The position numbers and the translations under genes are program-made. Below, one piece after another: positions 55,085-64,000 of a stretch of 64,000 nucleotides of DNA. Source of the stretch: Diphasiastrum complanatum. Lineage: Eukaryota > Streptophyta > Lycopodiopsida > Lycopodiales > Lycopodiaceae. Under the pieces are notes generated by a model that was not told the DNA's origin, did not search any database, and was given only the letters and a program-made list of their open reading frames with translations. Within the stretch, counting starts at the first letter, position 1. Every line of letters begins with the position of its first letter. The stretch covers positions 21,351,995 through 21,415,994 of the forward strand of contig CM055095.1 in the NCBI GenBank assembly GCA_029204225.1, in the 5' to 3' direction.

Positions 55085-56580
55085 ATGAATCTTGATGAAC
55101 CAGAAAAGATTGTTCAAGTTGGAGCGCAACTTACTCTCAAACAATTTCAAGCGTTAAGGGAGCTATTGATCAAATATCAAGACTGTTTTGCTTGGACGTA
55201 TAAAGATCTCAAAGGGATTTCGACATCAGTCATTGAATATACCATACCCTTAATACCTGATGCAGTTTCAAAGGTCACAAAATTCTATCGTTGTAATCCT
55301 AATGTTACAGATCTTATAAAGAAAGAGCTACAAAGACTACTTGAAGTTGACTTCATTTATGAAATCGAACATACAAAATGAGTTTTGCCAATTGTTGTCG
55401 TTCCTAAGAAAAATGGGAAGATGAGAATTTGTGTGAATCTCAAAGCTTTGAATAAAGTAATGTGGAAAGATCACTTTCCGTTACCCTTTACTGAAAGCAT
55501 ATTGGACCGTCTTGCTAGAGTGAAAGCGTACAGTTTTTTGGATGGATTTAGTGGTTACAACCAAGTTAAGATAGCACCTGTGGATTGTCACATAACAACT
55601 TTTGCAACATAATGGAAAACTTATGCTTATAAAGTCATGTCGTTTGGACTTTGCAATGCACCTAGTTCATTTCAAAGAGTTATGTAGTTTACCTTTAAGG
55701 ATTACTTGCAGCAATTCCTTGAAATCTACTTGGATGATCTGGGAGTCTATATTGCAGATACAGACCACTCGGATCGTTTGGAGAAAGTATTTGAACGTTG
55801 TCGCATATACCAAGTCTCCTTAAATTCAGAAAAGTGTCAAATTTGGGTCACTTGTGGAGTTGTCCTTGGACATGTGATATCAAGACATGGCATTGCTATG
55901 GATTATTCCAAAATCAAAGTAATTATCGAGCTACCACCGCCAGGAACAATTTGAGGAGTTTACGTGTCCATGGGTCATGCAAATTACTATCAAATATTCA
56001 TACTATTCTTTGCAGATTTAGCAAGACCTATATATAAATTGACTATTGTATGACTTTGGACAGAAGAGGCATTGGAAGCATTTGAGAAATTGAAAAAAGC
56101 TTTAGCTTTTGCACCGATACTACGAGCTCCAATTTGGACAATCGAGTTTCACGTTCACACGGATGCATCAAAATATGCTATTGGATCAGTTTTGACGTAG
56201 CCAGGTGAATACAAGAAGGATTATCCTATTAGGTTTGCAAGCAGACAACTTACAGATCTTGAGAAGAATTATTTGACAACTGAATGCGAAGCATGTGCCA
56301 TGATTTTTTCTGTTAAAAAGTTTCGACATTATCTAATGGCAATGCATTTTGCATTTTATATTGATCATTAGCCGTTACTTTATTTGGCGAACAAGACATA
56401 CAACACAGGGCGTATTGCAAGATGGCTACTTCTACTAACCGAATTTGATTTTTGCGTTGTGGTTCGAAAGGGTAAACAACATTATCTAGCCGACCATATT
56501 TCAAGGATTGAATCATCGCCTGTTAATACTAAAGTGGATGATGAACTACCAAATGCTGTATTATTTTGTGTAGAAGCAAT
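55085..56580 (+). pseudogene. E2 reverse transcriptase and RNase H, truncated
   Basis: It starts with LDEPEKIVQVGAQLTLKQFQ and goes on with YTIPLIPDAVSKVTKFYR, PIVVVPKKNGKMRICVN and SFLDGFSGYNQVKIAP. The catalytic EIYLDDLGVY lies near 55718-55747. RNase H (HVHTDASKYAIGSVL) and its tail (LADHISRIESSPVNTKVDDE) follow. In-frame stops occur at 55379, 55610, 55685, 55952, about 56050 and others. Homology to E1 ends at about 56580, so integrase and the 3' end are absent. Confidence 0.85.
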
Positions 56581-56611
56581 ATGTATCCATGAGCGGGCCT
56601 TCTCGATATGA

Positions 56612-57860
56612 ATTAATATGGATTTTATCACTCTTGCTTTCAATACCTGGAAGGAGGAGAAATCCAAATTTTATACTCCCTTTCAAGGAGCCACACACAA
56701 GGTGCACGTAACTGAAGTCGCCCTTGCTGCCATAGGAATTTCATCTGGCACTCAAGCCTCACCAAACCACAAACATGCCAAACATGCCCTCAAGCCTCAC
56801 CAAACCACAAACATGCCAAACATGCCATTAAGCCGTATATTGATACCACCAATGCCCTATACTAGACAAATGACGACTCTCTGTTAGAGGCTATTAGAGA
56901 TCCTGCCATTCATGCAGTTGCCCAGCTCCTCAATAACTTCTTGATGGGAACCTCAGGAAAGAGTGCATCTCTTCCCAGATATTGCATAAGATAGTTGAAT
57001 CTCATGCCAAATTAGAAAAGCACCTATGGAACCATATAATTGGTTCAAAATTGTGTTTAGAGAGCTCAAACGAGCTATCAAGAGCAATACCAAGCAATAG
57101 TTTGCTGCTGGTCAGTTATTATCTCTCCCAGCAGCCCCTCCCACCTTGATAGTAAAATCCATGGCTTCAGTATGGATTTTGTGATGTCGATATATGAAGA
57201 AGCACCGGCTGAATCCTCTCAGCAAGTATCGAGAGTTCACATAGTTGTCGTTGTGTACGTAGCGAGATCGCCATTCTTGACTCGCCTTCCGCGTCACGTC
57301 GTCGTACTAGGCAACCAGCTACACTTCCATCCCCTGCTACAATTCACACTGAATTACCCATCCCCCAATCCACTGATGCATCCCTAGCCTCCGCTTCCTC
57401 ATAGGGTTAGTCTGTGACCATTCCAATCACAGCTGCCCAAGCCGCCTCACCCCCACAAATCCGAGTCATTTTTCCAAACACCCAAACATTCATGGATATG
57501 TTCGATGATTCCAACCCGCTGGGTCCAGATGAAATCTTTGAGATGCCCAAAAGTTCAAGACCCTTTGATCTCCAATCCCCTGAAAGAGGATTCGAATAAT
57601 TCCATGTGACCTCCGCTGGTTTTGATGACTCCTTCCACGTGAGGCAAAGTCTGAAGCTGAATTGAAGAAGGCCACCAAATCTGCTCAACGCCTCAAAGAC
57701 TATGTGGCAAGCCTTCAAACGACGGCGCAAGACCAAGTGGACAAAGTTGTCCAGGACTCAAAACAACAAGTGTTGCTGTTGGCAGGACAACTAGACCTTC
57801 TCTCTATTGATACTCAAATCTATGCGTATGTACAATGGCACGGAGTGTCGCCCTTATAGG
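56612..57860 (+). other. Unrecognised, broken coding-like region after E2
   Basis: Short frames are seen at 56618-56887 (with a 36-bp tandem duplication near 56758-56830 giving NHKHAKHALKPHQTTNMPNM), 57172-57387, 57414-57599 and 57662-57859. The last is helical and charged (KKATKSAQRLKDYVASLQTT). Sequence between them is riddled with stops. No domain is recognised. It may be the remains of another retroelement into which E2 inserted. Confidence 0.3.
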
Positions 57861-60800
57861 AACGAACACCGTCCTGAGCTTCGCTCTCCAACCGTTGGGA
57901 ACAACTACATAACCCTTCAGAGTGTCACTCTATAACGTTGCGCACTCTTAATTACAATGTATTAACGAGATGCAAATAGGCCTTTACATAAATTTAGGCT
58001 CTATAGCATTTTTACATGTACAAAAATTTAAAATTTTACATCATATAACAATTTCATAGGATAATGTGGAATCATAGGCCTCCACAAGAAGTAGATATCA
58101 AGCATATAACATAACTTGATCTAAGATTTGAGCTTAATTTTCTTTTTAATATAGGCTATAAACCTCAAGGAAGGTGCTAAACTTGATGAAATGCCTCTAA
58201 TAGGCCTCTTGATGCAAGACAATGTCCGACATATTTCTACATGTGGCTCTTACTGACTCTTCAAGATGCATCAAATATTTTGAACATAAGCCACCACCAC
58301 CTTTGTCACTTTGAATGGCTTGCAAAATAATAGGGAGAAATAAGATATTGGCTTAAAACCAATGGTCCTCAACAAACATGAAACACCAAAGACAATGCTT
58401 GTTTTGGCAACGCAATGTGACTAGCTTGATGTTCCACTTGTTGTCTTCCTTCTAGATCTTTTCAACTTTGACAATGTCTTTACAATGACTTGCACGAGCC
58501 TCCAAATGACCCACACAACATAACGTTCCTAATTTGGCCTCACATATTGACCTAATTTGACATTTTTTAATACCATGTGCACAAACTCCCATAACGTGAA
58601 CAATACCACATTTGCCTAAGTGAACATTTGGGGCCTTAGTTTCCATTTGCCCATCTGCATAATCTTTCACATTTCCCCTCAAATTCAACTTAGCCAATCT
58701 AACAACATACATGCTTACCGCAACCAAGATAAGGCCCGTTTGATGAAAATGCTCTTCCAAGTGTCATGAAGAGCTTCCTTCTAAACACACTATCCTTGAA
58801 TGCTTGAAGAAAGCTTTCTCCTCCTCGAAGTAGCTCATCCTTGGAAAAATTTCGATGACTCTTTGCCCCTCACAAAGATCATCCATGCAAAATTAACTAG
58901 TCCACAAATGTTTATTAGTAGTATTTTGCAATACTTCTCTAAGCTTGAATTAACACAACTAAGTGTAGATCCAATGAGGCCAATTGCTTTTATATGGAGA
59001 TAAGTGTCCTTTGAGGATGATTCACTTACTCTCATACAAAGCTCACAACATGTCTCTATGAATGTGGATTTACAACTATCCAACTTCTGGATGAAAAAAT
59101 TATATGTGCTTCTTAAACACCCAAGAGCAATTAGATGAAAAAACTACCATTCATACCAACTATGAAAGATATAATCAAGTTTCATTTTTTTGACTCTTAC
59201 TTCAAAGTCATATATACATAGAAAAATTAAAATAGTGTGTTCGCCCTCAAGCTTATCAATCTCTAAGCCATCACCATCAAACTTAGTGTCATTATTTTGA
59301 TCACATACACTAAAAGTAGTCTCTCCATGCTTCAAACCATATCCACTTCCATAACATTCTCATCACAATGTACATATTGGTCTTCAGAAATGTTACATTC
59401 AAGAGAAGAAGTATACCATTCCTCTGTGATCCTTGATCTTTTCTTGTTGCCCCTTGATCCATGAAGCTTTTGGAGAATCTCTCATGCATTCTTTGCTGAT
59501 AAGATCATTTGAAACATTCATTCTTATGCATGCTAGAGCTTTTCTAGCTCTACTCTCATATCTTGTCAAGTCGAATGATGAGGTTTTGCCTCAATTCCAA
59601 GCACAAAATTCATCATATTATTTTCAATAAGAAGTGACTCCATGGGAACATAATGTGTATGCTGCTACTTGGAATGATGGGATATTAAAAATAGGTCCGG
59701 TAGATAGCATGGACCAACTTCTAATTCTACCACCATTGGTAGTAGCTCCCAGACGAACAAGTGAGAATTGGAGCCTAGGCAAATGTTTGAGACAAATTTC
59801 CACTTGTAGATTTCGAGGTGGTGATATGCTTGACATACAATACACTATTCTTTGCACTAGAATGAAGATTATATAATGAAGAAAAATTATTCATAATCGA
59901 CAAGGATTACATTATTCATAAGTTAAGAAATATGACAATTTCAAATATTTTCTTCGAATAAATTATCGAATTTTGAAGGTAGATTTGCATCGATAGCTCC
60001 GCATGTTGATTTCAAATATCCATTTTTGTATACTTGTTACATTTTAAGAGGCCAATTACGCACACCTCATAGGCACACTTGATAAGACAATTGCACTATG
60101 AAGATGACACACAAGCCACAAGAACTCCTCAAGCTATGGCACATTGCAAATTTAAACCTTTGTAGAATCATTTAAATTGTGCATAGAGACTTACATTAAA
60201 AGGTCAATATGTCAAGATGACAACACAATATCAGCTGACGACTGTGCACATTTTTTGATTCGATGTAGAGGATGTGGTGAGCCACCATCGGCTAGGTTAG
60301 GTGCCATCAGAATTCATGCTTGATCTCTCAATGGGTGCACTCACTAAGCAACTACTTGATTTTTCTTGAAGTTAGGGCTGTCTGCTTGTTCATTGTCCAG
60401 CCTCCCCCGAATAGGTCATACCTTTGTCCTCCTCCTTGTCCTTGTGTACATTCCTAGCATTATTTTGGGTACACTTTGGTTTTCCATATTATTCCAAAGC
60501 TCTTGCCATAACTAACAATTAATTTGCATAGATGTCTCACGGAGTGGCAACTTTTTGCTAATAACTTGTTTATAAATGAGAATTGTTGTCCCATGAGAGT
60601 TGCCTATAGTGGTTATTCATGCTCTAGCTCTTAATCCATGTCAACCTCATCCTTGTATGGTTGGAGGGGGAGATCATGTTTAAGGACCCCAAGGCTACTT
60701 AGTGAATGAACATTGTCTTGAAGCTCAAAAAGGAACGACAGCCAGACTAACTTAACAACCTGTAACTTTGGCGGTCATGATCAAACCAGAATGGCTGTGC

Positions 60801-61808
60801 TCCTCCTAGCTTCAGAGTAGAGAATGTAATAATATGCAACCCTAGTGGCATCTGCCTTCTCCTCCTGGTTTGCGCTATCGACGATCGGATCCTGTCATTT
60901 CAGGGGGCAGACATGATCTCACAGTTCTTTGTACTCTCACTGCGGGGCGACAACATCGTCTTCCGGGATTGTAAGCGCTGTGTTTAGTTCATGGTCTACA
61001 TACTTTTTGATGTATTATCTTGCAATACTTTTTTGGGTTCCTTGCTTCTGATTTTCTCTGATATCGTGCACCTATGCTTTGCATTTATCAAGTGCCATCG
61101 ATTTCTTAGCGTCGAGTTATGTTCTACGATGCGATAATAGCCAGAGCGTACTCTGGTCGACCCTAATCGCTTAGATGCGATTGGTAGCTCATTAGGTACA
61201 GACCTCCTATATGTGTAATATCTCAATAGCCTGAGTGTCTAGGTTGGACATCCTTTCTTTTTCGCGTATTACTCTGGTTGTAGGCGAGATATCTGGCTTA
61301 GCTTTGTGCTTTTATCAAAAAATAATAATCTGAACGTAAATACTTTCTGCGTCTGTACATCTATTTATTACACGCATAAGTCTGGATTTCTGCCTGTGGG
61401 CTTGTGCATTTGGCATTTGCTTTCACGTTCTTCAGCATAATTACTGTCAGTGCAACTATGCCTCATATGTATCAGGTAACTGTGCATGTACCTTGTACGA
61501 TACATCGCCTCATTGCTCTGCCAATACCTCATTCAGAACATCCGGCGATTGACTCGCATACGTCAGTGCCTTTAAACATGATACAGATCTTGACCTGTGA
61601 TCCTTTGTCAAATCTTTCATATAGCAATGAACTAACGAGTTACTAAAGTAGCATTGAAACGCATCTGAACAGTGAACATTGCTTGTGGTACAAGCCATCT
61701 AACTTGTCCCTTATTGTTTGCAACTTGTCTTTGAGTAAAAGATAGGTATGCAAAATTGAGAAAAGGATGAAGTGATAGAAAACATTGGAAGATGGGAGTT
61801 TTGATCTT
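57861..61808. other. Intergenic, nothing recognised
   Basis: Short frames occur on both strands (for example 58760-58452 minus, 102 aa, Cys-rich; 59634-59876 plus, 80 aa), but none has a domain I recognise. No RNA gene was found. Confidence 0.35.
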
Positions 61809-62090
61809 CCTAGGAAGATATAAAGGGCAATTGAAGCGCCTTGTTGTAGGAAGGACAATGATAGAAAAATCTGAAAAAAAGAGAACAAAGTACAAAAAAG
61901 ATGAAGCTTAAAAAACTTGTGAAAATATAGAAGGAAAAAAGTAAGCTTCTGTGCATTAATTTAGGAGCTATAAAGTGCAGTAGAAATGACTAATTGTCGG
62001 AAGAACAATGATGCAAAAGTTCTCAAGAAGTCATGCTAAGAATAAGGACAAAGATGAAGGTTAAAAAATTTATGGAATTTCAAAACTTAA
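61809..62090. repeat. Diverged tandem duplication, about 150 bp per copy
   Basis: 61809-61930 and about 61966-62085 share the order ATATAAAG/CTATAAAG, GCAATTGAA/GCAGTAGAA, GGAAG-ACAATGAT, AAAAGATGAAG/AAAGATGAAGG and TTAAAAAACTT/TTAAAAAATTT. Identity is moderate, so the duplication is old. Confidence 0.45.
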
Positions 62091-63112
62091 AGTCTATAGC
62101 TTAGACTCTTAACTCTATTGGTTATTGAGCAATCATCCTATATGCATTGTACAATATATTGTATGAAACTTGTCACTTGAACACTATGAGTGGTATTGAC
62201 ATATCATATATGTATAATCATCAATGTTGAAAACTTGAATGGTGTAACTGTGTAATACAGTAGATCGTAAATACTAGCTTCTATGATTCTCAAGACTATA
62301 ATTAGCAACTCAAAATTCAGAAATTAGTATTCCATGCTTAGTGCTTAGTGCTCTATGCTCATTGCTCAATAGCGACATTCAAGCAACACTAAGTTCTGAT
62401 AAGTTACTACTAAGTATTGACTTAGTAACTAGTATAGTCACGAATCACAACGTTTCATAGAAAAAAATATGCCAACTCTAAAATGAGTGATTACTCATGA
62501 AAGTAAATCATAAGATTTTGATAAAAATGCCAAAATCATTAGCACATAATGAATGGTGTTAAAACTCAAGCTTAGATGTGGATCCATGATACTCATAGCG
62601 CGAATGAAATCAAATTTATAATGCCGTCCTAGGATGGCTACCTAGACTTTTGATGATAGAATCTAGGTGTTTGTTGTATCATGAATGATGGCTCTTGGGC
62701 AGCTAGTCTCCCCCTCATGATCACTTTCCTCCTCATCCCTATCCTCTTCCTCTTCAACATATTCCTCATTCTATGAGGCCTCCTCTTCCTCCTCGTTAAA
62801 GCGCCTGATTGCTAAGAGCACAAGAACTCATATCCTCTCCTTATCACTTTGTGTGTAATGTAGCAACTTGAGTGGTAGATCTTCCATGCAAGGATTGGCC
62901 ATGGTTGATGTGATGTTTGAACTTTTAGAATTGAGCTCTGAAACTCAACCTCAAAAATGCAAATTTGAAGTTAGAATATGCTACAAAATGGAACTTGGAA
63001 GTGGGAATTAACTTCTTGTCAAGAAAGCCTTTAGATGGAGGAATGCATACACATCTTCCTGTAAGATAATTGACTTGATCATACAAGTTACCCAAGACAA
63101 GATTCCTATTGT
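62091..63112. other. Intergenic, nothing recognised
   Basis: A/T-rich, with a CTCCTC-rich patch near 62720-62800. No gene is recognised. Confidence 0.35.
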
Positions 63113-63426
63113 TGTTAGACAATAGCCATACAAACACATGGAAGAGAACACATGTTGATGAAGCAAATGTACGCCAACTATGTCCCATTGCAAATAGACT
63201 AGAGCGCACTACATATGTATAGACAATAGTCTATGCACCTATCTACAACAAAACTTGTGCTCCAAATCAAGCACTAGAATCTCGACCTTGAGTCTAACTG
63301 AATTCTAACTTGACTTTATTAAATATAGGGAGGGCCCCTAGAATTAGCACGCAAGCATGGCCTAATAATCCTAATTAATCTTGGATGACAACATTAGGGG
63401 TAACAATGTGAACATTAACTCTAACA
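63113..63426 (-). repeat. Candidate LTR (3' LTR of a minus-strand element)
   Basis: The right edge is well marked: it ends CTCTAACA, followed at 63427-63441 by a minus-strand polypurine tract. The left edge at 63113 (TGTTAGAC) is a guess based on the inverted end TGTTAG. On the minus strand it contains TATATTTAATAAAG. Confidence 0.4.
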
Positions 63427-63441
63427 CTCCCCCTTAATATT
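63427..63441 (-). promoter_or_regulatory. Candidate polypurine tract
   Basis: The minus strand reads AATATTAAGGGGGAG and adjoins TGTTAG, the same arrangement as in the 23.9-29.9 kb element. Confidence 0.6.
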
Positions 63442-64000
63442 TTTTACATTGTTAATAACAAGAACTATGTATAGGTGTGTCCTCCATGATGCCCATGCAG
63501 TGAAGATCCTCAATTTTTATGTAGAATCCATGATCAACTCTGATCTCAATGTCTTCATTACTCGATGCAAAACTTCCTTCGTATGAAGACGTAGAATCCT
63601 TAGAATGTTGATCCTTTCATATGAACTTGCTACATATGATTTCCCAATGTCTTGCTTATGTCTTCGTGTCCCTTTAGTGCATGTGTGACCACCATGAGTG
63701 CAACATATCACCATCCAATACCTAGACTTCCTTAAGCTCAAACAACTTGATTCCCCCTGAATCAAATTATGTGGGCAGGATTAACCTTTGCCATAACATT
63801 GAGAACTTTGCTTGACGATTGCCTTTGTCTCTTTGAACATCTTCCAAGCTACCACAAATATGTAAGGATCTCACCAACACCCATAAAGAAAATGTATTAT
63901 TCTCTTTGATTACCATAGCACCATCATAGCAATCATAAGTAGGAAATAGATCTACAAATGTCAACACCAAATCTCCTAAATCAACACCCATGTTAGAAAC
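63442..64000 (-). mobile_element. Internal part of a minus-strand LTR element, running to or past the window edge
   Basis: Minus frames 63991-63767 (74 aa) and 63765-63517 (82 aa) have no recognised domain. The last ten bases are TGTTAGAAAC, which could be the start of the partner LTR. In that case the internal region is only about 550 bp and the element is a miniature (TRIM-like). Confidence 0.35.

Overview
The window looks like nuclear DNA of a land plant with a large, repeat-rich genome. It holds plant-type Ty3/gypsy chromovirus and Tat/Athila-like elements, Ty1/copia, hAT, CACTA and LINE remnants, a primer-binding site matching plant initiator-Met tRNA, long microsatellites and a very long-intron gene. 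The species cannot be named; a gymnosperm or another large plant genome would fit.

One host gene can be assembled with good support. It lies on the minus strand from 48937 to 18771. Six exons join in phase at GT-AG sites into one open frame of 1066 codons including the stop. The predicted protein of about 1065 aa is a dynamin-type large GTPase, closest in style to the nuclear GTPase SLIP-GC family. Its P-loop is rebuilt across an intron. Intron 2 (6.8 kb) holds a dead LINE, a 362-bp satellite array and a foldback element. Intron 3 (1.8 kb) holds a gypsy integrase scrap. Intron 5 (18.0 kb) holds a nest of transposons: a 6.0-kb chromovirus (23894-29906, minus) inserted inside a hAT transposase gene, flanked on both sides by copia fragments.

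Layout: 1-5562 is the visible part of an LTR-flanked unit on the minus strand with almost no recognisable coding capacity but three minisatellite arrays. 5563-8946 carries a dispersed ~630-bp repeat twice. 8947-9540 is a regularly spaced series of short hairpins with a constant core and changing stems, the most unusual feature here. 10-11 kb is microsatellite and intergenic DNA. 11.9-16.7 kb is a broken Tat-like gypsy element (E1). 18.8-48.9 kb is the GTPase gene with its transposon-filled introns. 49-51.7 kb holds a second foldback copy, a gypsy scrap, a CACTA tnp2 remnant and a coiled-coil ORF. 52.3-56.6 kb is a second Tat-like element (E2) of the same family as E1, lacking integrase. 56.6-64 kb is mostly unrecognised, with one probable LTR end and polypurine tract near 63.43 kb.

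All transposon coding regions carry stops, frameshifts or deletions, so none looks autonomous. The GTPase gene is the only one that appears intact.
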